This document shows, piece by piece, positions 24,521 to 36,239 of a DNA stretch of 64,000 nt (the stretch's first letter is position 1; each line of letters starts with the position of its first letter). The translations under genes and the position numbers were made by a program. The DNA is from Gonocerus acuteangulatus (taxonomy: Eukaryota > Arthropoda > Insecta > Hemiptera > Coreidae). The stretch spans positions 27,002,510-27,066,509 of the forward strand of contig OX328128.1 of the NCBI GenBank assembly GCA_946811695.1, read 5' to 3'. The notes beneath the pieces are model-generated. The model searched no databases and had not been told where the DNA came from. It saw nothing but the letters and a program-made list of their open reading frames with translations.

Positions 24521-24674
24521 TTTTATGGTTTACTGGTATTTGGCTCGTTTCTTAAAAACCAGATTTTCATTTGTAAAAACATTATTAAATGGTTTTCCAG
24601 TTGTGTTTTTGAAAAAAGGACAGAGAGAAAACAATAGAAAAAAATTGAGAGGAGATCGTTGACCGTAGATGATT

Positions 24675-24822
24675 CAAGGTAGGGATTGTCGGGGTTCGGT
24701 CACTGCTATTTAATAAAACTACATTTTATCATAAAAATGGTTTTATTTTGCCGACGTTTCGGCTTGAACTTCAAGCCTTCATCAGGGCTGTAAAAAACAA
24801 GTAGGACGGATGTAATACTGAA

Positions 24823-24883
<61 letters not shown>

Positions 24884-25348
24884 TGCCTACATACACAAAT
24901 ACACATACATATATACATACATATATTTATGTTTCCCTGTATTAACTGTCAGAAATGATCCCGCATTTGTGAGGAATAGTTCTCTATCTTCCCATCGGTA
25001 AGCCCATATTGTTATTCTTATATCTAATCTAATATGTAATCTGTTATTCTTATATCTGTTTTCCTAATAATCCAAACACTTCTAGAGCACATTGTTCTTC
25101 TATATATTATGTTCTAGTATTTTATGTTTTGTCTTTTTCCATAAATATATGTATGTATATATGTATGTGTATTTGTGTATGTAGGCATATATATGTATAT
25201 TTCAGTATTACATCCGTCCTACTTGTTTTTTACAGCCCTGATGAAGGCTTGAAGTTCAAGCCGAAACGTCGGCACAATAAAACCATTTTTATGATAAAAT
25301 GTAGTTTTATTAAATAGCAGTGACCGAACCCCGACAATCCCTACCTTG
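24675..25348. mobile_element. fold-back element with long inverted repeats
   Basis: Arms 24675-24932 and 25140-25348 are inverted copies, beginning CAAGGTAGGGATTG. Both contain GCCGAAACGTCGG next to GCCCTGATGAAGGC. The left arm has an (AT)n expansion (24830-24879) absent from the right. No coding capacity. Class unknown; a Penelope-like origin is possible because GAAACGTYG words are frequent in those. Confidence 0.7.
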
Positions 25349-25544
25349 CAATAGAAAAAAATTTCTTTCAACAGATACGTCGCATATTTTTCCTCTCAAA
25401 AGTAGCACTTTTCAACGAATATACAGATTCAATGACATAAATCTTAATTTCATGTTCTTATTTCAATTAAATAAATCTTTCATAATTTATTTTTAAGAAT
25501 ACCTAGTACATTATTTTTCATTTTATTAAGTTTAATTTCCTCTA

Positions 25545-25728
25545 TTCACTCCCGTAACACCTGATCTCGTCCTTCCGATCATTATATTCCTTCCCAATAA
25601 ACAGCTATATTCGAAAAATCATTTGTCACTCGTGCCACCTCGTTATGGAATTCCTTACAGCTGCCTGTCCACCATTCACCTTAAAAACCTTTAAATCCCG
25701 ACTCTTCCGCCAGCTTTTATCTCTGTAA
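25545..25728 (+). pseudogene. LINE reverse-transcriptase ORF, 3' end remnant
   Basis: One frame gives EKSFVTRATSLWNSLQLPV; the next, shifted by one base, gives TLKTFKSRLFRQLLSL-stop. The S-F-x-x-R-A-x-x-LWNSLP ... SLKxFKxRL arrangement is the usual C-terminus of CR1/RTE/Jockey-like polymerases. One frameshift near 25672-25680 separates the halves. It lies just downstream of the fold-back element at 24675-25348. Confidence 0.65.
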
Positions 25729-25834
25729 GTTTTACCCAACCCCCAGTTTATATTTTAACTTTTTTTCATTTCCTACTTTTTAAAGAATTTTAATTAATTT
25801 CGTTATTTGGATAGAATATATTATACAAATATAC

Positions 25835-25905
25835 GTACGCCATGGATGTTGGCGCTAATGGCCCAGACGTCGCACAGTGGGCGAAAATCACCTTTTAGGC
25901 GGACA
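25835..25905 (+). mobile_element. SINE 3' body fragment (GGCGCTAATGGCC type)
   Basis: ATGTTGGCGCTAATGGCCCA matches the body of the SINE at 3583-3777 (reverse). Shorter relatives are at 33600-33635 (-) and 59037-59095 (+, with a poly(A) tail at 59080-59095). No tRNA head is visible in this copy. Confidence 0.45.
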
Positions 25906-26017
25906 GAATTCATAGAAAATATTTTACAAATCGGCCACTAAATATTGTCAGTATTGTAAGACGGGTTGCTATATCATCGAATGTACGTTACAAGCGGGAT
26001 TTGTGCGTTCAAACAGG

Positions 26018-26750
26018 GGTAAAAATGCAGTTTCCAGCCCTCCAAACCGATTTCTTTCAAATTTTGCAAAATAACGTATTTTGATGCACTAAACACGAAT
26101 ACGATAAAAAAAAAACGTCGGATTTAACTAGGAAAGAAGTTATTAAGTACTTAAGTTCACTGTTGTGCAGGTTATGAGAGCTATTAATTATAGCGAGTTG
26201 GATTGACTGGGGTTTTGTTATCTTCTTGAGCGAGCGTAGCGAGCGGAAACGCATAGCACGTATGCCCTTAAGCGACAGGTGACGATGACCTTAAAATTGA
26301 CAATATTTTCGAATAAATGGTTTCTGAACATTTCAAATGAGAGTTCTCTGTTTCCCAATGTTACATATCTGCGCATGCGCGTGTTTACAAATACGCTGAT
26401 GACGCCTAGTTTTATAACCTTCCGAACTTTAGTGCTTAATATTATATTCTATTAATTTTAGCGAGTTGGATTGTCTGGGGTTTTGTTATCTTCTTGAGCG
26501 AGCGTAGCGAGCGGAAACGCATAGCATGTATGCCTTAAAGTCGTCATTTATGCCTTAAAGTCGTCACAAATTTAGTTGTTTACGTTAGCTCTCATAACCT
26601 GCATAACAGTGAACTTAAGTGCTTAATAACTTCTTTCCTAGTTAAATCCGACGTTTTTTTTTATTGTATTCGTATTTAGTGCATCAAAATACGTTATTGT
26701 GCAAAATTTGAAAGAAATCGGTTTGGAGGGCTGGAAACTGCATTTTTACC
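26018..26750. repeat. inverted repeat with direct repeats inside
   Basis: Arms 26018-26182 and 26586-26750 are inverted copies of about 165 bp with few mismatches. Between them a ~94-bp direct repeat (26184-26277 and 26452-26545) contains GAGCGAGCGTAGCGAGCG. No coding frame. Probably a composite MITE. Confidence 0.7.
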
Positions 26751-27087
26751 TAAACAGGACAAGGAGTAACATTTTATTAAGGCTATATTTCTATAGCGGA
26801 AGGATTTATATACCTCTTTGGAATCTTTACAATCGATGTCAATATCCAGGCATTACCTGCTTTGGAGCAACTAAAACTCTATCCACAAGGCCGGACATAA
26901 ACACACTTCCAGATTAGGAAATCCTAAACACTCAAGTAATCTTCTCAATAGGAATGTCTCTTGTTATTTTGTGCTATTATGCTATAAACCAAATTACGTA
27001 TTATTATCATATTTTCAGATTACGTTTAGGTTATGAAATAGAAATTTTAGCTGGCTCCACTTAAAGTTCAGTACCATTCATCGATAC

Positions 27088-27880
27088 TAGAGATGGGCGA
27101 ATATGATTCGATCTTTTGAATCGATTCGAATCCACAAAAAAAGATCGACGAGTACTGATCGATTCGAAACAGATTTTCTAGGCTCAAAAGATCGATATGG
27201 ATCTATCTTAGATATAGGTCGACTTATCGATTACTTACAACTACCAACGAAATTCGTATTTTTCGTATTGATTCTCATTCGAGAACCGCCCATTACTACT
27301 ACGAATGAAACTAAATATTTGATATTATGAAAAATATATCTGTAACCTAAAAATAAAAATATTTAGGACTACTTTTCATCAAAAATAATATACAATACGC
27401 ATACGTTCATCAAATGAGAACAAAATAGAATAAAATAATAACAATAGACAAACATGGTTATACAAACTACATTCTGAAACCTTATTTTTATGATATTGCC
27501 TTCTAGTTGGAGAACCGAAAGTTATTGAGTCGTTGTATAATGATATTTTTGTATTAAAAGTCTGTTACTGGACAAAGGACACTGTTCTGTAAATTTCTTA
27601 TTCATTTAAATAAATGAGAATTATTCAGAAATGAGATTGAGTAACAAGAGGTAAGATTAAGTATTTGAATATTTGATGTAAAAAAATACTTTATTTTACA
27701 GTATTCTAGATAGATCGATTCATTAAAAGATCGGCCCTTAGCGATGGATTCTTTAAAAATATTGGCCCTTTGAGGTTGATTCTTTGAAAAGAGCGGATGT
27801 TCGAGATCGATTCAAAAAATCGATTTGTCGTGTTAATAAGATCGATCTTTGACAAGGTCGATTCAGATCGCCCTTATCTT
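27088..27880. mobile_element. hAT-type MITE with 8-bp target duplication
   Basis: The 8-bp direct repeat ATCGATAC (27080-27087 and 27881-27888) brackets a 793-bp unit whose ends are imperfect inverted repeats (TAGAGATGGGCGA left; AAGATAAGGGCGA on the complement of the right). This fits the hAT consensus of A-G near the end followed by a TGGGC-like core. The interior is rich in GATCGAT-like motifs (27100-27200, 27720-27870) and has no transposase frame. Confidence 0.8.
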
Positions 27881-28217
27881 ATCGATACATATAAGTAGGA
27901 AGGCACTTATAATAAAGCCTGATTCAAGGGAAACCGTGAGGAATGTTTAGTTTCTAATGGTTTGGTCATAAGCGCCAAACAATTTTCTTGTCTGAAAATA
28001 ACGATGTCGCTTATTCCGCGTATAATGGGTACAACATAAATAGCATCTGTAATTTCTGATCGCTCATAAAGTTCACTTGGGCCTGGTAGAGCGTGTTGAG
28101 GACCTCTGTGAATTTTCATAAAATAATTACGATTTTCTAGAATGTGAATGTTTATTTTAGTTTAGAACTGTTAATTTTGCTTTTGTTGTGTGTTTAAAGA
28201 CGTATCAAGAATTAAGC

Positions 28218-28325
28218 TATCAACAGGTTGCCACTCTTTTATAATGTCGACAGCACATGCCCGATCACCCATTCAGGTACTGGCCACGCCTGACGTTGTT
28301 TAACTTTAAAATGACTCACTATGAC
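28218..28325 (-). mobile_element. 5S rRNA-derived SINE fragment
   Basis: On -, AAGTTAAACAACGTCAGGCG then TGGCCAGTACCTGAATGGG and TGATCGG closely follow the conserved 3' half of eukaryotic 5S rRNA, including the C-box region. It continues into TGTCGACATTATAAAAGAGTGG, which also occurs at 50093-50160 without the 5S part. It is therefore a 5S-derived retroelement and not a 5S gene. Confidence 0.7.
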
Positions 28326-29544
28326 CCTTTTTTCAGCGAATGGTTCTGAGAAGAGAAGAAATTCTTTATTTAAAAAAATAAATAAATAAATAAAGAGGGC
28401 TACCCAAATATATTGGGTCGCTAAAAACAGCGTACTTATCAATCTTTCAAAAATTCATTTCAATTGGTTAAAATATGGTTTATTTTAAAATTAATTAGGA
28501 GTTTTGCCGAGAAAATCAATTTTGGTGACGAATTTAATAAAATAAATAAATAAAATAAAATAAATTTGAATGAAATATTAGTTTTATACAATTACTTTTG
28601 TAAGTCTGGACGTAAATTTTGTGAAATGAATTCGGATAGATTGATAAGCAGCTGGTTAGCTCTCGTATATGTATATGATAGCTGAGTATCCCCAGGGAAT
28701 CTATCAAGATTGATTCCGCAAGGATACAGAGTTTGTTTGGATCCACGCCTAGTTCTTGAAGGAAATCGCTTGCCGACTTTGGTATCGTCCCTCTCGCCCC
28801 GAACCATAGGCCTTGGACTACATACTATCTTCTTCCAAAAGTATCCTGGAATTTTTCCTCGTAGAATTGGATGCACAATTCCCAAATAAAGGTGTAAAAA
28901 ATTTGTTTTTTCTCAAGTTTGACGAAGAACACTTGAACGAGCGTGCTTTCAAGTGTTCGAAACCATCGTTAAGCTTAAACTCATTTTTTTTACACACTAT
29001 GTGCCTTCTTTTTCGGCTACCAACACCACATACATGGAAAAATTTTATATTTTTCTTTTTCTCACTTAATGGATTCATTCCTTCCGGAAGTTCTGACATG
29101 AAAACATGGAATAACTAATGTTCTAGATAAAGTTCTATTGATCACAACAAAGAGTTCCGTAGACCTAAATATAAGATATATTTAGGTAGCTGTGAGATAC
29201 TGCGGAGAGAATGGCGTGTCCGTACTGGCTTGGTATGCAAATGAGAGGTGAGCGACCTGTGTTCACACGCGAGGAGGTGTATATCAAAGCAGGACTTTAT
29301 TGGGTCAGGTCACGGGGTGTTTGGCTTTAGGGGTTCAAACTCTCGTTTGACTTTTATCACGGTTTTTAGATGGGTGTTTATCGATGTGCCAAGGTTCTGG
29401 TTGAGAAGGACTAAGGAACTAAAAGTCTATCTAGGAAGATAAAGAGATTGCAGAAAAAGATCTTTATCCGTTGAGCCTTCTTGGTTATGGGAACGTTCTT
29501 CTTTATGTATCCCACAGTTTAAGAAATGCGAGCCTGTAACTAAC
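28326..29544. other. no gene recognised
   Basis: Frames of 93-101 codons overlap on opposite strands at 28592-29118 and show no domain. 29490-29535 shares about 40 bp with 31290-31330. Confidence 0.4.
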
Positions 29545-29880
29545 ACGTTCTGAAGGAATGTTTCTACTGAGGTTGCACTCTGGAATGAATTTTTGTAACA
29601 TTTCTTCAAACCTACTAGATACTCAAAATGACCCGCGTTAAAATGTATATATATGTATGTGTGTGTGTGTTAATGTCATGTCGAAGTGTCTGTTTTTGTT
29701 TTTTTTTTCGCCACGAAAGTTGGTATATAACATTCCCATAGCAAACGATTGAACGAGTTCGTTGACCAGCAAAATCGATCCATCCAGAGGCGAATTTATA
29801 TTCCGGACCCAAATTACTAATTTGACAATGCCGTATTTTTTTATTATATTCCAACAAAACTCGGTATAAGTCGTGTGCAT
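29545..29880 (-). mobile_element. family A fragment, 3' half
   Basis: The 3' hairpin region (29549-29580, decayed), subterminal segment, a short (AT)n/(GT)n core (29645-29670) and the first tandem unit are present; the 5' half is missing. Confidence 0.55.
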
Positions 29881-30565
29881 ATAAAGATAATGATGTCTTG
29901 GTAATATAATCTTACGTCTTACGTACGTACTTTGATCTTGGTATCATCTGAAAGGAAAATTAATAGGCTACAACGTTTACATTGAGGTGTTTTTACGTAC
30001 AAGGGCTGGTTTCAGTGATAAATAGGAATTTGTCTACAAAAGGGCGATATTTTTCAGTCGGTGCGTCGGATCAAAAGATGTCTCGGAATAAATTAGTCTT
30101 AAAATTAAATTTTCTATCAGAATTCGTCATAAAAAATACCTGCCGCCATTGGAAAATCAAGAGTTAGATGCGCTGGAGAATGTTACAAAGTCAACTAAAC
30201 CTTCAAAAGTAACCTCATGCAACATAACTAAGACCTACCAAGTTTCATTTCGAAATTCCAACAACTCTAGGAGGAAAAGGGGGTGGAAACATATACTGGG
30301 ACACCCTGTATAGTTCATTTTACATCTAGATATAGGAGAGTACAATTTTACTTACTTATTTAATTATACAAATATGTATTCAATTATGATAACAAATTCT
30401 GCAAAGTAACAATTTTACAGATTTTAACTTTGCTAGTTCTGTATTGTGACGTTTTGTGATAAAATGTAGGTTAGTGTTTTAATTGTGTCGTTTGTTAGTT
30501 AGTGAGACGGTAGTAATGAACAGATGTGTAGTTATAATATATTTCTATTTTTTAAAGCCATTAAT

Positions 30566-30625
<60 letters not shown>

Positions 30626-31316
30626 GGCAATTTTCTGTAGGTTTCAACATATATTATGATCATGTTTTATTTATTTATTTTTTATTTTGTTGCATCAACG
30701 ATTCTGGTCATTGGCACCATTCTCTACTGTTCCTTTTTTTACAAATGACAGATTATTGTTTCAAAGTACTAAAACTAAAAAATGTAAACTCTGGTTAGTT
30801 CACATTTTAAAATATGGAACTACCCTTAATGTCATATCTAATCTTACATTGTTGGCTATTTAGATATTTACAGAATATCGTCCAATCTAAAGACATTAAC
30901 ACAATAAATATTTTCATACTCCAGACAAACTTATTTACAAATTACTTAAACAGATATCTCAACTGAATCGTAAATATTGTATTCTGCGTTTTCACCGACT
31001 GTACAATTTCCTGTCTATCTTACATTATTATAATTAATTTATATTTATTTTTATTATGTAAAGAGGTGTAGTAAATCTAGAAATAGTGGAAACGCTTAAA
31101 ATTAAACGGTTATACCAAACCGTTGGTATGGTTGAGAAAATGTGTTTAAAATCTTTACAGTTGTTAGATGATTTCTCATGGTGCTTACATGGTTATCGAT
31201 TTGGCAAGCTTCTAGTAGAGAAAGGCGTTCTTAAAGAACATAAATACTCAGGATAAGATCATGATGTGATACGTTCACTTGTACATGAGAATGTTCTTCT
31301 TAATTCGTCCCACAAT
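29881..31316. other. no gene recognised
   Basis: TGGGACACCCTGTATAG at 30297-30313 is a word frequent at insect transposon ends (recalled). Otherwise AT-rich with one microsatellite. Confidence 0.4.
30571..30622. repeat. (AT)n microsatellite
   Basis: Pure (TA)n of about 50 bp without family A or B flanks. Confidence 0.9.
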
Positions 31317-31694
31317 TCAAGGAAGGCGAGATAAAAGAAGATTTGAATATATTTCAAAAATAACAACCGCCGGAAACATCATGGCTGAAGGCCATGGGAC
31401 CGAGTTCAGGGTTTGGAAGTACTGGTAGTCTTCGGATGTAGCATTCTTCCGGGGTTCCCCTGAGCAATATTTTCGGGCTCCATTCATCAACTTGATGGAT
31501 TTCAATGATTGAAAGGACCTTGACGAATTCTCATTGCATGGACCCTCTGAAATGAATATATTGTCCAATCTGAGAGGCAGGTAGATATGATAGTGTGTTT
31601 TGGATAGACTGCCGAACAGGAAGGGAGGGTGAGAAGGATAGATTAAGGGGAGAAATGAGAGAGAGAATTCACAATCTTCAAAATTTTGAATCAA
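31317..31694 (-). CDS. unassigned open frame, 125 codons
   Basis: The product starts MIQNFEDCEFSLSFLPLIYP and includes ARKYCSGEPRKNATSEDYQY. No family recognised and no upstream signals. Its downstream flank (31290-31330) matches another repeat copy at 29490-29535, so it may belong to an uncharacterised repeat. Confidence 0.2.
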   Translation of the reverse strand: MIQNFEDCEFSLSFLPLIYPSHPPFLFGSLSKTHYHIYLPLRLDNIFISEGPCNENSSRSFQSLKSIKLMNGARKYCSGEPRKNATSEDYQYFQTLNSVPWPSAMMFPAVVIFEIYSNLLLSRLP

Positions 31695-31799
31695 ATAAAT
31701 CGTTTCTTAGGCTGAACCTACCTTGGACCAGTATTTCTCCCGATCCGATCCAATCGGATATTGTTTGACCGACAACGTCCGACAGCGGTCGACGTGAGC

Positions 31800-32201
31800 G
31801 CCTACATTGGTCCCGACCCGATCCAATCCGATCTAGATACAGCTCGACAGTAGTGAACTCGTAGTGAAATTAAAATGAGTGATTAATTTAAGAAGTACCA
31901 CCTAATAAGCACAAAAATCTTCGATTGTCTTGTTGGAGGCATAAAAAAGGAATTGAGAGGCAAATCAGTCTTCCGGAAGTATATCAGTCCCGGAAAAAAA
32001 ATCTTAGTATAACAGTTAATTTTTAACTGTAACACTACGATAAGAAAAACATTAGTATTCATATTTTAAAATTATTTATAGGAAAGGAAGGTTATAACAC
32101 ATTGGAAAATTATAAACATCTTTCCAAGTAATTAATTAAACAAGGGAAACAAAAATGTGAATAGACAAAGATGTTCTAAATTTTATTAGCTTTCATTTAA
32201 G

Positions 32202-32240
<39 letters not shown>

Positions 32241-32435
32241 AAAAAAGAAAAAAAAAAAAAAAATGTATTCAAATCGGTTAAGATGTAGAGGCTGTAGACT
32301 TTTTCGAAACACAGTAAATCGTATGGCGCCATTTTGCGTCACTCGTCCGAAATCGGTCTAGCAACCAACCAGCTTGAACAGCCGAGAAGCGTTGGCCATC
32401 GGATCGGATTGGGTCGGGTAGCGACCAATGTAGGC
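31800..32435. repeat. inverted-repeat element with GATCCGAT-like ends
   Basis: GCCTACATTGGTC plus ACCCGATCCAATCCGATC-type sequence at 31800-31834 is inverted at 32401-32435. A related block lies just outside on the left (31741-31763). Poly(A) tracts at 32203-32262 are interior. No target duplication was seen. Confidence 0.55.
32203..32262. repeat. poly(A) tract with few interruptions
   Basis: About 60 bases almost all A with three G interruptions, inside the inverted-repeat element at 31800-32435. Confidence 0.85.
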
Positions 32436-34958
32436 CCCTCCATTGAGTTGCACGTGTTGATTTTCGGGCCCACTGTAGGTGCAGCCTCATCATTTTTCAA
32501 GTAAAATACATTTAAAATACTACCAACATTTGGGAGGCCCACAATTAGCCACGGCAGACGAAATACCCCTGTACATACTCACAGGAAAACAGACATTGTT
32601 ATGAGAGTGGATTTCATATTCTATCTTTATAGAAAGTAAGTTAATATTTTGTAAATAATGACAAAATCCCTGCGCCTGTCATTTCTTATAGGCAGGACGT
32701 TTTTATCGAATAGTTATAAAATTGTCGACTGATAAGTCTGGTTATAAAGACAAAAACAAAACATATTAAGTCGATTGATATTAATTGGAATTCGGGGTCG
32801 AAATCGCAGCAGTTTGATTTTCAATTCTTGATTCGATCCGTTTTCTTTATATTAAAACCATTGCCTTTCTGAGAAATTGGCATTCAGTACGCAGTTTACA
32901 TAAGAAATAGTTTTATTTTTCAAATATGTAATAAGGGAATAACGAAAGTCTTTGAATACTGGTAAATAAATGAGTGAATGTAATCCAGCCTATGTCGTTA
33001 TCGACTGTCATTCTGTAATGTTACGTTCACTTTGTCCATTAAGATCCTATCTACCTCTTTGCTGCTTACTCCAGTCAGGCGATTCGGTGATCAGGGCGCT
33101 ACATACGAAGGTTAACTTTTTTCGTAAAGTGTTAACATAATTACTAAAATGTATTATTATAACTAGGAATATGAATGGAACCGCGCAAAGAAGACGCAAT
33201 TCCTTCGAGTCGCACTTTTATAAATTATTAGAATCATTTCAAAACGAAATCTACAGCCTTTTCTGAGAAAATCAGAATTTTGTTTTGGGTCAAAACCGGC
33301 AGAGACGCCTGTTCTAAATGTACCTTTGCAAACTAAGATAAATCAATTTTGCAAAATAAAATAAAAGGTATTATTACAAAACATTTATATTAACAGGCAA
33401 AAGCAGTTTTGGAAATTTCGAATATTTTTTTTCCGATGACCATTTCTGATCTAAAACTCACCTGTCCATTTTGTCTGGACGATCTTGATTTCATAAAACG
33501 TTGCTTCATTTTTCCGATACGTTGCTTTAATGCTCTGAAGGCGCAAAATTAACATTTTCTATTCAAATCTTAACAAATCACAGTAAATTTTTTTTATGGA
33601 GATAATTCTTGGCCATTAGCGCCGATCACAATAAATATAACCATTATCAGGAATCGTTTAGATGCCACCGATTTTTCTTCTTTTTTTTTTTCTTTGACAC
33701 CCTCCATTGTTTGTAAATCTAACAAAAAGAGCATCAGGCCCAACAGGATGAGTCCTGGCGTGGATCTTAGACTACACCTTATTTTTTTTATTTTATTTTA
33801 TTTTATTTTTTTTTTTGGTGCCTCGACTGCTTGGGTCGAGCTTGGGGTACTTAGTAAAGATGCCGCCGATCCAAACAATTGGGGTTTTATATTATTCTAT
33901 GAGCTCTAAAAAATACCTCTCTGCGAAGCAAACATTTATGAGATAAATACTTTACTTCAGACCACGTTTTATAAAGATATCACGTTTCAGGGATATAAAA
34001 AGCACGAAATAACGAGCTTTATCGTTTCACTTGCAATGATCAAACTGATTCTCCTCTTGCTTTTGCGATTAAGAAAGCGCAATATCTCACGATCTGGCAG
34101 ATTTTCCGCAGTTTCGACTCCAGGTTTTTTTTCCAATACTTTAAGTATAAATATTGAACAAACAATTACAAATAATGATACAGGATGTACTTTAGAGTAA
34201 GTAATTGGTAATAGATCCGAAAAAAAAGTCGGAAGTAAACTAATGAGCTACCCTAACTCCATAGAGGTTGCATCTCCCTCCTGCAAGATTACGTCATCAC
34301 CCCCTGCCTACTAGATCTGTGCCAAGGCTGCCAACCTCCTTTCCATTGACCTACATCACGTTGGTACTCCTGTTGTCGCTTTTATTTGCTATGCAGCCTC
34401 GGTTTCTGTCCCGGCACCTCAAGGAAATGTCATTTCTTTTCATTATGATTTCCGGCTTAGCTCTTAAGTCGTTCAGTTTTAGTTCTGTCATGAGGTTTTG
34501 ATATCCGGAGCAAAATCCACTTAAGTGCATGTGATAAAAGTGAAATCAAGTCGGCATTGCGGATTTAGTGCGATTGAGGTTATCTGCAAAAGCTGTCACT
34601 GTAAATCATATATTTTATCTTTTCTTTATTTTATTTTTTTGTTAAAAAATCGATAAAACGTTTTCTGTGAAATCATTTTTATAGGTTAATGATTTATATT
34701 GGTTGTACAGTATTTTCCTCTTGATACTTCATGTCCATTCAAACCGATTTTTCTACTTGACTGGTAATGACCAAGTGCAATTTTACCGTTTCATTATATT
34801 TCGTATTGCGTTGCTTACGATAGAGCCTGTTATTACAACAGCTTGTAAGTTAACTTTCTTAAGCCGATATGCAAACCCATTGGTGATGAATTGGTTAAGG
34901 AACCCGTCCATACATTGGAAATAATCATGTTTACAGTATATGAAATATTCCATTTATT

Positions 34959-34961
<3 letters not shown>
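32436..34961. other. no gene recognised
   Basis: 33600-33635 is a SINE body fragment (-); a 77-codon + frame at 34268-34501 has a hydrophobic stretch but no recognised family. Confidence 0.4.
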
Positions 34962-35032
<71 letters not shown>

Positions 35033-35034
<2 letters not shown>

Positions 35035-35190
35035 CGTAACAGGCCACGAGGGCCCTGAGGAAGACACCGTACACGTATCTAATTATTGACCATATGACAC
35101 ACTAGGGAGATAGTGTGCTCAGTACTATGCTCAGACCGCCTGATTTTACCCGTTGCAGGTACCCATTAATAAATTAATTAAAGGCGGGGT
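35033..35190 (-). mobile_element. second-family SINE, 5'-truncated copy
   Basis: On -, GTACCTGCAACGGGTAAAATC through CTCCCTAGTGTG and GGCCCTCGTGGCCTGTTACG matches the 57440-57620 body. The (AT)n/(GT)n tail (34962-35032) is the same kind of tail, seen reversed. Confidence 0.7.
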
Positions 35191-35307
35191 TGGCCGGATA
35201 GGAAATGGCGGTAAATTGAAAAAAAAAAAACAATTTTAAAGCTTAATTATTCATTATATTTTCTTCTTTCAACTGCAACCTAAAAATCTCGATATTACTT
35301 CACCTGG

Positions 35308-35516
35308 AGGCCCGGTGACCGTGAGTGTTATAGTTTGAGCACTTAACACTCCGTGCTAAGGGTCGTGGGTTCAATTCCCATTAGGGGTGGTGGCCTTTCT
35401 TTGGAAAAAAGAAAAACCATCAGCTCTATCCTGACTAGAAAAGGGTGGTGACCTATAGGTAACCCGCCCTAAAATTCTGGGTTAATTATAACGCACGTTA
35501 AAATTTAAATAAATAA
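35308..35516 (+). mobile_element. tRNA-derived SINE, family 1 copy, + orientation
   Basis: The head GGCCCGGTGACCGTGAGTG, B box GTGGGTTCAATTCCCA, the GGTGGCCTTTCTTTGG body and the tail GTTAAAATTTAAATAAATAA are all present, so this copy shows the whole family in its own orientation. Confidence 0.8.
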
Positions 35517-35844
35517 TTACTTCACCTCTTTAATACAAATGTGGGAAATGTATTTGAAATATTTTTGAAAAAAAACAGCTAGCTCGAACCCAATCAGAGA
35601 TATTAAATAATAAAGAAATGGTAATATGAGTTTTATTTTTTGAAGCTAAGTTGTAACCCAAGTTTGGATTTGTTTTGAAGCAAAGTTATTCTGGCGTTGG
35701 TGGCAGACCACCGCACGTGTGGTCTCCTCACCTCTTGTGGTAAACATCTGTTGTTGGACTCTGGTGTGTACCTCTGCGGTACACCCATGTGGCAAACCGC
35801 TGAGCCTGTGGCATGACTTAAATTCTTGGCTGCTGTTCCATATG

Positions 35845-36033
35845 TGTCTGTAGCAGATGGTACGCTCTACGCGTGTTTCTGTGGTAGTCTATTGCTTACC
35901 TTACCACAATTACTTTCGAATTCAATGCCGTCTAATATTGGTTGCACTTCGGCTAAAATACTCTCTTCAGAAGCAGGATCGCTTATAGGAACGTCACAGC
36001 CATCTTCCAGAAGTTGAAGTCTGTGTTTGTAGA
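35845..36033 (-). pseudogene. unassigned open frame of about 60 codons, coding-like
   Basis: The - frame gives RRHNGSIYKHRLQLLEDGCD, then PISDPASEESILAEVQPILD and ends QKHA-stop. Acidic, Ser/Glu-rich and without low complexity, it looks more like protein than its neighbours. A pogo-like end (on -, CAGTCAACTATCGATG, near 36240) lies upstream on the same strand, so it could be a decayed transposon gene. I cannot assign it. Confidence 0.25.
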
Positions 36034-36239
36034 TACTGCCGTTGTGACGACGTCCCTATCACTCAGTACAATTGATTGGGGAATCGATGAAGTAGTCAAT
36101 GGAAATTGTAGTTATAGAAGTGATGACTTCTAATAGTTCGACATAATGAGGTGGACGTTTAATGTACTCGAAACGACAGACTCTAATCGACTTATTTAAG
36201 GATTCGACTTATCGAAGTTCAGCACATCGATAGTTGACT

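Larger units (their letters stand above)
22255..24674. other. no gene recognised beyond the 136-codon frame
   Basis: Strongly AT-rich at 22480-22620 and 23600-24100; contains poly(A) tracts 23386-23432 and 24484-24516. Confidence 0.5.

Noticed and set aside
28255..28312. Possible 5S rRNA gene
   Set aside because: Only the 3' half matches, with substitutions, and it is joined to a repeated body.
28592..29118. Three overlapping frames of 93-101 codons
   Set aside because: They overlap on opposite strands and none has a recognisable domain, so chance is the simplest reading.
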